A stretch of DNA of 64,000 bases, from assembly GCF_029982035.1 (NCBI RefSeq), contig NZ_CP104166.1, positions 62,001-126,000 on the forward strand. Direction: 5' to 3'. How positions within the stretch are numbered: position 1 is the stretch's first letter; every line of letters begins with the position of its first letter. Below are positions 15,734 to 25,222 of this stretch, piece by piece. The position numbers and the translations under genes are program-made. A model generated the notes under the pieces. The model was given only the letters and a program-made list of their open reading frames with translations, was not told the origin of the DNA and ran no database searches. Origin of the DNA: Megaera polyxenophila (GTDB taxonomy: Bacteria; Pseudomonadota; Alphaproteobacteria; Rickettsiales; Rickettsiaceae).

Positions 15734-16860
15734 TTAACCCACCAATTAAATACCCGACATAACTATTGCCAAGAAGGAAGGAATTTGTATAATGCAATAA
15801 TGTCAAAAAGTGAAGATTTTAGGAAATTATCAATAAGCGCACAAGCGTCGATGAGAAAGATTGCTCTAAAACTAGTAAAAAGAGGAGAGAGTCAATCGTC
15901 GGTAGGTGAATTAATAGGAGTGAGTCGCCAGACAGTAAATGAATGGGTAAGGAGGGAAAAGAGAGGCGACAAGTACGCAATTAGTGGGAAGTTAAGAGGT
16001 AGAAAGATAGGAGAGAAAAGGCTTATAACCGAAGATCAAAGTAAAATAATACAAGGGTACGTAAATATCTCTAGACCAGAAGATCACAATATCAAATCAG
16101 CATTATGGTCAAGAAAATCAGTTAATGCACTCATCAAAAAACATTGTGGATTTTTTCTTCCCTAAGTACAATAGGCGAATATTTAAGAAGATGGGGGTAT
16201 ACTGCACAAAAGCCAAAGAAGTTAGCATATGAGCAGCAACCCAAAAGGGTTCAATTTTGGTTAGATGAAGAATATCCGTCAATAGCCAAGCAAGCAGAAT
16301 ATGAAAGGCAGAAATACATTGGTGCGACGAAGTAGGGATAAAACAAGAGTGTCAGGTATTACAAAGCTATTCTTTAAAAGGAAAAACCCCTGTTGTGATT
16401 CATAAATCGAAGAGATTTAGTATAAACATGATATCCACTGTTACAAATAACGGTAAGCTAAGGTTTATGCTGTACGAAGAGACACTAAAAACAAATGTAT
16501 TTATAGAATTTTTACGGAGGTTGGTAAAATACTCCAAGAAAAAAATCTTCTTAATCCTAGATAATCTCAAGGTTCATCATAGCAAAAAAGTACAAATATG
16601 GACTCGGAAACATAAAAAGAAAATTTCTTTATTTTTTCTGCCTCCGTATACTCCGCAACATAATCCGGATGAATATTTAAACAACGATTTAAAAAGAAAT
16701 GTAAATAGGAAACATATACCTCTTACAAAATCTGAACTCCAAGGGAATTTAAAATCTTACCTAAGGACTCTGCAAAATAACCCAGAACATATCAAAAGAT
16801 TATTTCAGGCGAAAGAAGTAAAATATGCCGCCTAAGTCGGGTATTTAGTTGGTGGGTTAA
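15734..16860 (+). mobile_element. IS630-family element, copy 2 (both ends present)
   Basis: This copy has both terminal repeats (15734 on the left; 16836-16860 reading GTCGGGTATTTAGTTGGTGG and on) and is flanked by TA on both sides (15732-15733 and 16861-16862). It is 1127 bases, two fewer than intact copy 3, because of two single-base deletions in the gene. The left flank is IS3 orfB and the right flank is an unrelated coding remnant, so a simple insertion does not explain the present context. Confidence 0.93.
15800..16835 (+). pseudogene. IS630-family transposase with two frameshifts
   Basis: The gene starts at 15800 like the other copies. Compared with copy 3, one C is missing in the run of four near 16160 and one A is missing in the run of four near 16303. 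The reading frame therefore breaks after KKHCGFFLP and again after KQAEYE, before the catalytic CDEVGI box. All DDE residues fall in the out-of-frame or orphan parts, so no full transposase is made from this copy. The rest of the sequence is practically identical to copies 1 and 3. Confidence 0.93.
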
Positions 16861-16862
16861 TA

Positions 16863-16981
16863 CATTAAAAGAAACCGTAGATTTTGCCGATGCTAAACGT
16901 AGAATGGAAATAACTTTACAAAAAGATTTAACAAACGAAATATTAAAGAACAATTATCTTTACCAACAAAAGGGCAACAAG
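16863..16981 (+). pseudogene. Orphan coding remnant between two insertion sequences
   Basis: One plus-strand frame is open through the whole 119 bases and into the next element. It reads as a charged helical peptide (LKETVDFADAKRRMEITL, then QKDLTNEILKNN). I do not recognise the parent gene. It is neither IS3 orfB nor the symporter gene found on the far side of the IS91-like copy that follows. It may be the 3' part of a gene destroyed by the surrounding elements. Confidence 0.35.
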
Positions 16982-17406
16982 ATAAGCCACCTATCGGTGG
17001 CAGCTTAAAAGAAGATACTCTTGACCGATAAATATTTATGGAGGATTATAATACTGGTATTTGATTTGTTTTAACTTGAGTTATAAAGACTGAATGTTAG
17101 ACATACATAAGATAATATATAATTGAGTTATGAGTAACTTGCACTCTGAGCAGCATTTGGTCAATGAATTAGCGGTAAAAACTCTTAAGGCCATTTCTAA
17201 AGAGCAAGCAATTCCTTACAGCAGGATCAAAAGATTTTTTCCGAAGGAGATAAGGAAATAGCCAAGGCTTTCTGGATAATGTTGCGAAAAATATCTCCCA
17301 ATCATAAGTTAATTCTGTTTACTATTGCCCTGATTGTAAAGAATTTGATTTAGAACGCAAAGGAAGAAAGATTCCTTGGTAAGAAAACATTAACTATAAG
17401 TAATTT

Positions 17407-18585
17407 ATGGAAATAGTCGGTAAAGGAATATCTATAAAACATATTTTTCTAGACCGTGGTAATTGGTCTCGATTTCGCTAAAAAATACGGCAAGCTAAGA
17501 TACGGCATTATTTTCAACGTCACTAAAGTTATATCGTGTGGAACGAAATATTTAGGATTTAAACGTTATAGCTGCCGTGATTGTAACCGCAATAAATCGG
17601 TAGCATTCAGCTGTAAAGGTAGGTTTTGTTCTCGTTGTGGTAAGAAACAAACGGATCAATGGGTGAGTAAGGCTAGCAATGTTCTACCAAAAACACGATG
17701 GCAGCACATTACATTTACAATGCCGGACTCTTTATGGCCGATATTTTGGCTCAATCGTGATCTGTTTGGATTGATTTCCGGTATTGCAGCAGGAATTATT
17801 AAGGAGATAGCTACAAAGAAAAATCTTGTGGTTGGTATATTTACTGCCTTACACACTTTCGGTAGAGATTTAAAACGCAATGTTCATATCCATTTATCGG
17901 TTACTTGCGGCGGTATAAATAGCAAAGGCAAGTGGCAAAAATTATTTTTTCCTGCCGAACCTATTAAAAAAATGTGGAGACATAGAGTCCTTGAGTTATT
18001 TCGCTTTCAATATATCTCAAGTAATTTGAAGTTGCCGTCCGCATATCAAAATGCTGAGAATTTTAATAACTGGATGAGTAGTTTATACGAAATCAGTTGG
18101 TATGTTTATTTACAAAAACCATCGGATGATCATAAACGCAACATAGAATATTTAGGGCGGTATATAAAACGCCCCCTATTTCCGAGACAAGAATAGAAAA
18201 TTACGACGGAAAGCAGGTAACGTTTAAATTTCTTGATCACTATAATAATACAATTGATCGCATAACTATGCCCGTGATGCAGTTCATAGCTAGTCTGATT
18301 ATGCATATACCAGATCGTTATTTTCGAATGATTAGGTATTACGGTTTTTTATCTAATAGAACTAGGGGCGTACAATTACCTATCGTATATAAGGCAATTA
18401 ATCAAATCGTTCATAAGAAAACTAAGCTCATTAGTTGGAGATTAATGATTTGGTTGAATTTTAAAATAGATCCTCTGTTTTGCTATAATTGCAATAAATG
18501 TATGAATCTGCGGCAAGTTTATTACGGTTTATCTCCGCCATTGTTATTAATAAGAATCAATGAATTATTATCAACGCCTAGATAA
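17407..18585 (+). pseudogene. IS91-like (HUH, Y2-type) transposase in three frame segments, copy 1
   Basis: The segments are about 17407-17454 (IKHIFLDRGNWSRF), 17456-18196 (main part) and 18196-18585. The main part has the zinc-binding N-terminus (YSCRDCNRN, FSCKGRFCSRC), the HUH motif (NVHIHLSVT) and YLGRYIKRP with the presumed catalytic tyrosine. The frame then breaks at a run of five C (near 18170), and the rest (PISETRIENYDGK, then MPVMQFIASLIMHIPD) continues one frame back. The same breaks occur at the same places in all four copies. An upstream small reading frame at 17130 is also frameshifted. Confidence 0.8.
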
Positions 18586-18630
18586 CATCATTATGGCGAA
18601 CACTTCTTTCACGTCTTAGCCACATAATTT

Positions 18631-19629
18631 ACCTCAGTTCGGGATAAGCGCGTAGTTTAGAGATAAATCAAAACTATAATTTATTGAAGGTTTATTTTTT
18701 TTAAAGCAATATGATATAAACGTGGATAGTATATGCACAAAGGCATTGATTGGTGATCTATGTCTCGTGTGTTCAAGGTTCATTTTATTTTTTAAATAAT
18801 CAAATACAGTTTCAATTATATTTCGTTTGCGTAGTAAGATTTTTTCGTTTAAATCCATTAATTTATTTGGCATATTCTTTTTAATTCCATGCACCATTTT
18901 CAATCCTCTTTCATATAAATTAATGAATAGATTTTGCTTAATATAACCTTTGTCGGCGTATATAAAACCAGTTAAATCCGTTGTTAGATCAAGCACAGGA
19001 ACTCTATCATCTACGTTTCCCTTAGTCATTTTTAGCGCGATAAATTCACCTTTTTCGTTGATCACTAAATGTAATTTAAACCCATAAAAAAAGCCCATAG
19101 ATGATTTGCCTTGCTTGGCAAGCCCAGCAAATGTTTTATTCCTATAGCGTCTTTTATTGTGGCAGATTTTGATTGCGGTAGTATCCATAAAATATGTGCC
19201 AGTTTCTTCGCCAAATAACATATGCAAAAGTATATTAAACGGTAAAAATAATCTAGACATTAGTTCTACAAAACGGTTATAACTTAAGGCATTCGGAAAA
19301 TCGTTTTGGATATACTCTATACAAGTTTTGTAAAAATATTTAAAGTTCTTTGCATGAGACGTATGATACATTACCATGATCGTCATAATCTCGCTCAAGC
19401 TCATACTACATAAGCGATTTCGCTGTTTATTGCCAGGTAATAATTGCTTTTTTTCGTAACCAGAGTAAATTTGGCAAAAATCATCTATAAAGCTGTACAA
19501 TTCCGTGATATCTTTTTTCATGCCTGTGGTTGCCATTTTTTGTTAAAAAAGAGCTTTATCACAGGCATCACCATCTTGCAACCCTTGTATCTACTATATA
19601 TTTATGCAATCCTTATCCCGAACTGGGGT
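18631..19629 (-). mobile_element. IS982-family element, copy A
   Basis: The ends are ACCTCAGTTCGGGATAAG (left) and, read inward from the right, ACCCCAGTTCGGGATAAG, matching at 17 of 18 positions. The flanking 5-base direct repeat AATTT (18626-18630 and 19630-19634) is the target duplication. Uninterrupted IS91-like copies have a single AATTT at this place, which proves the exact insertion point. Confidence 0.95.
18634..19536 (-). CDS. IS982-family transposase (copy A)
   Basis: The 300-residue DDE transposase has the IS982 pattern: an N-terminal ELYSFIDDFCQIY helix, SLSEIMTIMVMYH, then YFMDTTAIKICHNKR with the first aspartate, FAGLAKQGKSSMGFFYGFKLH, YADKGYI with the second, and a C-terminal RNIIETVFDYLKN with the glutamate. 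It appears intact. It differs from copy B by lacking one codon (YIQND against YIHKND), so the two copies are very recent sisters. Its stop codon lies inside the terminal repeat. Confidence 0.93.
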   Translation of the reverse strand: MATTGMKKDITELYSFIDDFCQIYSGYEKKQLLPGNKQRNRLCSMSLSEIMTIMVMYHTSHAKNFKYFYKTCIEYIQNDFPNALSYNRFVELMSRLFLPFNILLHMLFGEETGTYFMDTTAIKICHNKRRYRNKTFAGLAKQGKSSMGFFYGFKLHLVINEKGEFIALKMTKGNVDDRVPVLDLTTDLTGFIYADKGYIKQNLFINLYERGLKMVHGIKKNMPNKLMDLNEKILLRKRNIIETVFDYLKNKMNLEHTRHRSPINAFVHILSTFISYCFKKNKPSINYSFDLSLNYALIPN

Positions 19630-19799
19630 AATTTGTAAAACTGAACCTATTTTTAGATAGATTCTGGCAGAGATTTTTATAAAAGTGTTGATAATTTCTA
19701 ATATTGTGGCTTGTAACTACATTTTATTAAACGAATTTTCAAAGTTTTGATTAACAATTTTTCTGGTTACAAATTTTGAAATTCCTATACTATAAAATA

Positions 19800-20266
19800 A
19801 TCCCGTATAAACTATTAATATTTAAGATATACTCAAAAACACTTCCGGCTATTTTTAATTGTACTGCTATTAATCCACTAACAAATATAAACCCTGATAT
19901 ACTAGTGACAATTCTAACTTTTTGCCCGTATATATCATTCATTGCCTCAGCAATGGAAAGTTTCCCCAAAAATTCGCTCATACGGGGAATAAAAAAATAA
20001 CCTACTATAAAGAAACACACCACTTCAAATAAAACAGGAATAAAATAATATAACCCTGTTTTATAGGTTTCTATCAGTATGTTAGCAAAAAATGAGCCAG
20101 AAACCCACGTAGCAACGAGAGTTGAAACTAATACAGCAGTAGAAAAGTTTCTATCACCTATGGCATACTGGGTTATTGAGGTAATGCCTTTACTTGATTT
20201 TAGACCAAGAATTACATTAAGAATTAAAAATGAAAAAAATATTATATGATCGATAGTCCAAGCCAT
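19800..20266 (-). pseudogene. Sodium:solute symporter (SSS) N-terminal fragment
   Basis: About 155 residues are readable, starting MAWTIDHIIFF, with the SSS landmarks YAIGDRNFST, LVATWVSGSFF and EFLGKLSIAEAM. The frame stops where IS91-like copy 1 begins (near 19799), after SLYGII. It is clearly paralogous to the symporter-kinase gene at 57.5-63.3 kb (GKLSIAEAMGDLFGQKVRI there, GKLSIAEAMNDIYGQKVRI here). The remainder, including any kinase part, is not elsewhere in the window. It is probably a dead gene. The start codon is 128 bases from the original end of the PBP4 gene. Confidence 0.88.
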
Positions 20267-20430
20267 AAAACAAACAGAATTTGATAATTTCTTTTTTTAC
20301 TTAACCCATTAAGAGTATTGCTTTATCTTATAATATTCTCAATCGGCATAAATTTATGCTACCTACAGTAGCATTTCTTTATCAGCTTTACAACCTATTT
20401 TCTTAAGCCAGTTTGAAATAGACCTAAAAT

Positions 20431-21432
20431 ACCCCAGTTCGGGATAAGGATTGCATAAATATATAGTAGATACAAGGGTTGCAAGATGGTGATGCCTGTG
20501 ATAAAGCTCTTTTTTAACAAAAAATGGCAACCACAGGCATGAAAAAAGATATCACGGAATTGTACAGCTTTATAGATGATTTTTGCCAAATTTACTCTGG
20601 TTACGAAAAAAAGCAATTATTACCTGGCAATAAACAGCGAAATCGCTTATGTAGTATGAGCTTGAGCGAGATTATGACGATCATGGTAATGTATCATACG
20701 TCTCATGCAAAGAACTTTAAATATTTTTACAAAACTTGTATAGAGTATATCCACAAAAACGATTTTCCGAATGCCTTAAGTTATAACCGTTTTGTAGAAC
20801 TAATGTCTAGATTATTTTTACCGTTTAATATACTTTTGCATATGTTATTTGGCGAAGAAACTGGCACATATTTTATGGATACTACCGCAATCAAAATCTG
20901 CCACAATAAAAGACGCTATAGGAATAAAACATTTGCTGGGCTTGCCAAGCAAGGCAAATCATCTATGGGCTTTTTTTATGGGTTTAAATTACATTTAGTG
21001 ATCAACGAAAAAGGTGAATTTATCGCGCTAAAAATGACTAAGGGAAACGTAGATGATAGAGTTCCTGTGCTTGATCTAACAACGGATTTAACTGGTTTTA
21101 TATACGCCGACAAAGGTTATATTAAGCAAAATCTATTCATTAATTTATATGAAAGAGGATTGAAAATGGTGCATGGAATTAAAAAGAATATGCCAAATAA
21201 ATTAATGGATTTAAACGAAAAAATCTTACTACGCAAACGAAATATAATTGAAACTGTATTTGATTATTTAAAAAATAAAATGAACCTTGAACACACGAGA
21301 CATAGATCACCAATCAATGCCTTTGTGCATATACTATCCACGTTTATATCATATTGCTTTAAAAAAAATAAACCTTCAATAAATTATAGTTTTGATTTAT
21401 CTCTAAACTACGCGCTTATCCCGAACTGAGGT
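20431..21432 (+). mobile_element. IS982-family element, copy B
   Basis: The terminal repeats are the same as in copy A, and the 5-base target duplication AAAAT stands at 20426-20430 and 21433-21437. The length is 1002 bases, one codon more than copy A. It sits inside the last codons of the PBP4-type peptidase gene. Confidence 0.95.
20524..21429 (+). CDS. IS982-family transposase (copy B)
   Basis: The 301-residue transposase is intact and has all three acidic catalytic positions described for copy A. The only visible difference from copy A at protein level is the extra residue in YIHKND near position 76. It is transcribed convergently with the peptidase gene it truncates, and the two coding regions overlap by 22 bases at the terminal repeat. 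Confidence 0.93.
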   Translation: MATTGMKKDITELYSFIDDFCQIYSGYEKKQLLPGNKQRNRLCSMSLSEIMTIMVMYHTSHAKNFKYFYKTCIEYIHKNDFPNALSYNRFVELMSRLFLPFNILLHMLFGEETGTYFMDTTAIKICHNKRRYRNKTFAGLAKQGKSSMGFFYGFKLHLVINEKGEFIALKMTKGNVDDRVPVLDLTTDLTGFIYADKGYIKQNLFINLYERGLKMVHGIKKNMPNKLMDLNEKILLRKRNIIETVFDYLKNKMNLEHTRHRSPINAFVHILSTFISYCFKKNKPSINYSFDLSLNYALIPN

Positions 21433-22790
21433 AAAATACTATCTTCTAATTTAATATATTTATTGGTATCTCCGTATATGTTATTGATTACTATAACAAA
21501 ACTGTGTAATTCTCCTTTAGTATTATAAAAATATCCTAAGAGACTTACCACACCTGTTAAACGACCGGTTTTTGCATATAGCTTAAGATCTTTTGAATAT
21601 CTATTTTTTAAAGTACCTTCCTCCCCCGGAGTAGCAAGCATTGATAAAATTTCAGGAAAATTTGGTTTTTTAGCTATCACCTGCAGTATTTCATCTATTT
21701 GAGAAACAGTTAAAACATTAACTCTTGAAATACCAGAGCCATCTTCAATCAAAGAATCAGTTATATCTACTCCAGTATGTTTTTGCACCAGCTTTTTAAG
21801 TAACCTCCCGGCATCACGCCACTCCATTTGCCTATCACCTATTTCATTTATCATTTCTTTACTTGTACTACTTGCTTCAGCTAATAGATAGTCAGTAACA
21901 AAATTATCCGATTTTTTCATAGCTTGACTTGCAATTGCAAAAAAATGGTTCTTCTTCATTGCTATTACTTCAGAAGTTTTAACAGGTATAGATGGCAATA
22001 TCTTGCCCTTTAAATTGATACCATGTTTTTGTAAAAGAAGTTTTAATACCAACCTTACATTATTCAAATTATCATTAGTAACAGCTCCTATTGTTAATAA
22101 CTTAGTTGACTTATTTAATGTCCCAGAAATTATATATTTATTAGTATCAATACTGGTATATATTAAATCTATATTACTATCGGAAGTAGTAACTAACTTA
22201 TTTTCTATTTTATAAGGTACAAGCTGAGTATCTGATACCTCGACTTTTTGGCCAATTTCCGTAGGTAAAACATTAACCTTTGCGCAATTTTTGTTAATAT
22301 GCAATCTAGTAATCGGGCCAGTATTACAATAAACTGTATCACTTACGGTTTTCGTACGTATTAATGGAGGAAGTAGAAATTCTTTATTAATAATATAAAA
22401 ATTACCTTTTATAGAGCTTATATTTTTACTTTTTAAAGACAAAACTAATACATCCAAATCATCAGTGGTAAACTCTGGATCATGAATATCTAAATAATAA
22501 TCATTACCAATCTTTGAAATTGCACTATCAAATTTGTAATCACCGCCCAATTCTTCAAGAAGTGTGGTTAGAGTAATAAATTTTAAACCACTGGCAAAAG
22601 TAAAATAACGATTAACATTTTTCTCATGAATAATATTATTCTTATCAAGATTCCTTATTCTAAAACCGATATTTATATTCGAATCAGTTTCATTAATTAA
22701 ATTTTCTACCTTTTCAGCAATATTGTCGGCAAAAACGGGAAATAAAAATGATAATATTATTATTAATAATGCTGTTTTTGAATTGATCAT
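21408..22790 (-). CDS. dacB: PBP4-type D-alanyl-D-alanine carboxypeptidase (S13), C-terminus replaced by IS
   Basis: This periplasmic enzyme trims or cleaves peptidoglycan peptides. A signal peptide (TALLIIILSFLFPVFA) is followed by the penicillin-binding motifs of family S13: SGLK (SxxK, near residue 66), SDN in KKSDNFVTDYLLAEA (SxN) and KTG in YAKTGRLTG near the C-terminus. IS982 copy B entered the last codons, so the protein now ends PQFGISA from the IS. If the IS and its AAAAT duplication are removed, the frame continues DSILGLFQTGLRK and stops at 20395. Only about nine residues are lost, so activity is likely kept. The usual 3' untranslated region and terminator are gone. Confidence 0.88.
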   Translation of the reverse strand: MINSKTALLIIILSFLFPVFADNIAEKVENLINETDSNINIGFRIRNLDKNNIIHEKNVNRYFTFASGLKFITLTTLLEELGGDYKFDSAISKIGNDYYLDIHDPEFTTDDLDVLVLSLKSKNISSIKGNFYIINKEFLLPPLIRTKTVSDTVYCNTGPITRLHINKNCAKVNVLPTEIGQKVEVSDTQLVPYKIENKLVTTSDSNIDLIYTSIDTNKYIISGTLNKSTKLLTIGAVTNDNLNNVRLVLKLLLQKHGINLKGKILPSIPVKTSEVIAMKKNHFFAIASQAMKKSDNFVTDYLLAEASSTSKEMINEIGDRQMEWRDAGRLLKKLVQKHTGVDITDSLIEDGSGISRVNVLTVSQIDEILQVIAKKPNFPEILSMLATPGEEGTLKNRYSKDLKLYAKTGRLTGVVSLLGYFYNTKGELHSFVIVINNIYGDTNKYIKLEDSILPQFGISA

Positions 22791-22881
22791 GAAATTAAGT
22801 TATAAAATGTATGAAAACGCTTGCTGGATCTAAATATAATATTTAGTATATACCATTAATAAGTCTCATTTTAAAGATTAC

Positions 22882-23274
22882 ATGAAGTTTGGATATACAA
22901 TTATTTACGTTAAAGACATTAAACAAACAGTAGATTTCTACCAAAGAGCTTTTGGTTTATCTTTGAAATTTTATGCAGAAAGTGGTAAATATGCTGAACT
23001 ATCTACGGGAGAAACAATTCTATCCTTTGTAGCGGAAGATTTTATCCAGGAACATGACGTGGAATTTGTCACCAATCGAGCAGACAATGTTTCGCCAGGT
23101 TTTCAAATTAGCTTTATTACCGAAAATGTTGCGGAAGCTTATGAAAAAGCCATCAAAGAAGGGGCTTCTAAAATTTCACCACCTAAACAAGTACCATGGG
23201 GACAAATAGTTTCTCAGGTCAAAGATAATAATGGCATTGTAGTGGAGATAGGCAGTCCTATAGGGGGTTATTAG
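22882..23274 (+). CDS. VOC-superfamily (glyoxalase/dioxygenase-like) protein
   Basis: The 130-residue protein has the paired beta-alpha-beta-beta-beta modules of the vicinal oxygen chelate fold: MKFGYTIIYVKDIKQTVDFYQRAFG at the start (in two blocks) and the second module from FQISFITENVAEAYEKAIKEGA. It ends KDNNGIVVEIGSP, where the family carries a metal-binding glutamate. The reaction is unknown; family members isomerise, cleave C-C bonds or bind drugs. It is a single gene on the plus strand between minus-strand neighbours, with its own start at 22882. Confidence 0.85.
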   Translation: MKFGYTIIYVKDIKQTVDFYQRAFGLSLKFYAESGKYAELSTGETILSFVAEDFIQEHDVEFVTNRADNVSPGFQISFITENVAEAYEKAIKEGASKISPPKQVPWGQIVSQVKDNNGIVVEIGSPIGGY

Positions 23275-23401
23275 CACCATATACGTCCTTACACCGAGCT
23301 TCTTTCGGTATTACTATCATACCTCTTTAGTGTTAAGTCCATGTTACCTTCAGGAAAAACATTTTAAAATAATTTTTCTCATTATTGTACACACTCTAAT
23401 T

Positions 23402-24301
23402 TTAATATTTCTTTGCCTCTATAATTTCGGCCGCCTTAATGGCTATTTCTTTTCCACAAATTTTATCGCCGGTTTCTGTGTGGAATTCTAAGCAATTCCC
23501 CTCAAAATCCCCATACATATATCGTGCTTTAATTATTGATTCATCAATATATTCCGCATGGGCAGCAATCGGAGTTTTACAGCTCGCATCAAAGTACACA
23601 AGAAATTCTCTTTCCGCCTGACTCAAATACCAGCTAGGCAAGTGATTAATTTCTTTGCAAATATCAGCCATTTTCTGATCATCAGACCTTTTTTCAATAG
23701 CAATAGTTCCTTGTCCAGCAGATGGAATCATCGTATCAACAGTCAAAGGAAAACAATGTTTTTCATCAAATATCCCTAACCTCTTAAGCCCTCCACACGC
23801 AAGTATTATTGCATCCGGAGCATTATCACTGGAAAGCTTATCAAGCCTAGTCTGGATGTTACCTCTACACGGGATAATCTTAAGGTCAGGGCGGATTTTT
23901 TGGAGAATTACTTTCCTCCTCACAGAAGAAGTACCAATTATAGCTCCGTTAGGTAATTCATTTAATGATTTATATTTGTATGAAACCAGGCAATCTCTGG
24001 GATCTTCTCTCTCTAAAACTGCAGCTATCTCTAGCCCTACAGGTAATATTCCTGGAACATCTTTAAGCGAATGAATTGCTAAATCCACCTCTCCTGTAAG
24101 TAATTTTTCTTCTAATTCCTTTAAAAATAAAGCCTTCCCCCCGATATCGTATAAATTTTTATCAGTTATTCTATCGCCTGTAGTTATTACTGGCACTATT
24201 TCGCAGTTTATATGAGGAAAAAAATTTTTTAATTTTTTGATAACTAAATCTGTTTGAATCACAGCTAATCTACTTCTTCTTGTTGCGATTCTTATTAACA
24301 T
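23402..24301 (-). CDS. hemC: Porphobilinogen deaminase (hydroxymethylbilane synthase)
   Basis: The enzyme joins four porphobilinogen units into hydroxymethylbilane in heme synthesis. The 299 residues begin with the family signature IRIATRRSRLAVIQTDLV. The substrate-binding loop includes SLKDVPG, and the dipyrromethane cofactor cysteine lies in DASCKTPIAAHA (near residue 240). The length is normal. Its ATG directly abuts the TAG of ldcA (24302-24304), so the two genes are translationally coupled on one transcript. Heme from this pathway supplies the cytochromes encoded at the start of the window. Confidence 0.95.
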   Translation of the reverse strand: MLIRIATRRSRLAVIQTDLVIKKLKNFFPHINCEIVPVITTGDRITDKNLYDIGGKALFLKELEEKLLTGEVDLAIHSLKDVPGILPVGLEIAAVLEREDPRDCLVSYKYKSLNELPNGAIIGTSSVRRKVILQKIRPDLKIIPCRGNIQTRLDKLSSDNAPDAIILACGGLKRLGIFDEKHCFPLTVDTMIPSAGQGTIAIEKRSDDQKMADICKEINHLPSWYLSQAEREFLVYFDASCKTPIAAHAEYIDESIIKARYMYGDFEGNCLEFHTETGDKICGKEIAIKAAEIIEAKKY

Positions 24302-25210
24302 CTAAATTAATCCAAACGGGCTTTTGACTGTCAAATTACGATTCCTTATTTCTGCATCACCACCAATAATTATCGGATAATTACTCTCTAGATGCCCTAT
24401 TCCTTGCGTTGTAAAAGCTGGGATGGTTAAATGTTCACTACAAAAATTTTTTATTGAAGGGATAATCTTATCATCAGAGTTAGCAAAATCGCCAAAAATC
24501 AAAGCTTTTGCACCGGAAAAAAGCCCTGCATTTTTCATTTGTAATAAATAACGATGAACATGATAGCCTTTTTCATTGACGTCTTCTAGAAAAACTATTT
24601 TATCATTTGTATCGATAGTAAGTGTAGAGCCTATCAAATGACAAATAACCGCAAGATTCCCGCCGGTAATTTTAGAAGTAATAACGGCATTATTTGCTTG
24701 CTCATTTAAAGGATCAAGGACAAATTTTATCTCATGAGAGGATAATACCGAAATAATAGAATTAAGCATGTTAGCTTGTTTATCGATAAGAGCAGTTAAA
24801 ACAGACCCGTGAATTGCTGGCATTTTAAATTTTTGCCAAAATAACAATAGCAAAACTGTTATATCACTAAATCCAATGATAATTTTAGGTCGGATTTCAT
24901 CCGCTTTTAAAGCTAAAACATCAAAAACTATTTCTGACGCACCATATCCTCCACGAAAAGCCCAAATAATCTTGACCTTAGGATCAAATAGCGCACTTCT
25001 AAACTCATGAATGCGCTGTTTTTTAGAAGAGGAAAAATAATCTAGGCTTGCATTTCTCGATAAAATATTCTTATCATATTTACATTTAAACCCGTGAGAT
25101 TCAAGTAAATTGACCCCTACCATCAGTTTTTCTTTGCCATTTGGGCAACCTGAAGAAGGAGCAATAATTGCTACTTCATCCTCTTTTCTATTAAATATTA
25201 TCTCTTTCAT
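24302..25210 (-). CDS. ldcA: LD-carboxypeptidase (family S66)
   Basis: This cytoplasmic enzyme removes the terminal D-alanine from murein tetrapeptides during peptidoglycan recycling; the family also contains microcin-immunity protein MccF. The N-terminal domain has AIIAPSS and the AFRGGYGASEI loop. The nucleophile serine is in IGFSDITVLL (near residue 115), followed by AIHGSV, and the C-terminal domain holds FLEDVNEKGYHVHR with catalytic Glu and His candidates. The 302 residues are the usual length. It is coupled to hemC downstream and follows hpf by 12 bases, so hpf, ldcA and hemC form one operon. Confidence 0.88.
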   Translation of the reverse strand: MKEIIFNRKEDEVAIIAPSSGCPNGKEKLMVGVNLLESHGFKCKYDKNILSRNASLDYFSSSKKQRIHEFRSALFDPKVKIIWAFRGGYGASEIVFDVLALKADEIRPKIIIGFSDITVLLLLFWQKFKMPAIHGSVLTALIDKQANMLNSIISVLSSHEIKFVLDPLNEQANNAVITSKITGGNLAVICHLIGSTLTIDTNDKIVFLEDVNEKGYHVHRYLLQMKNAGLFSGAKALIFGDFANSDDKIIPSIKNFCSEHLTIPAFTTQGIGHLESNYPIIIGGDAEIRNRNLTVKSPFGLI

Positions 25211-25222
25211 TTAAAATGGAAG

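Larger units (their letters stand above)
16982..19799 (+). mobile_element. IS91-like rolling-circle element, copy 1 (interrupted by IS982)
   Basis: The left end ATAAGCCACC forms a perfect GCCACC/GGTGGC hairpin with loop TATC and directly follows ACAAG, as in all four copies. The right end is CTATACTATAAAATA near 19799. Without the 999-base IS982 (18631-19629) and its 5-base duplication the element is about 1814 bases. The left flank (a coding remnant) and right flank (symporter gene) come from different genes, so recombination has occurred here. Confidence 0.85.

Noticed and set aside
17656..17880. A 74-codon minus-strand frame repeated in every IS91-like copy
   Set aside because: It recurs only because the element recurs. 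It lies opposite the zinc-binding and HUH part of the transposase and shows no gene features.
23293..23309. ACCGA/TCGGT hairpin between the convergent VOC and hemC genes
   Set aside because: Only five base pairs with a seven-base loop and no T-run; too weak to call a terminator.
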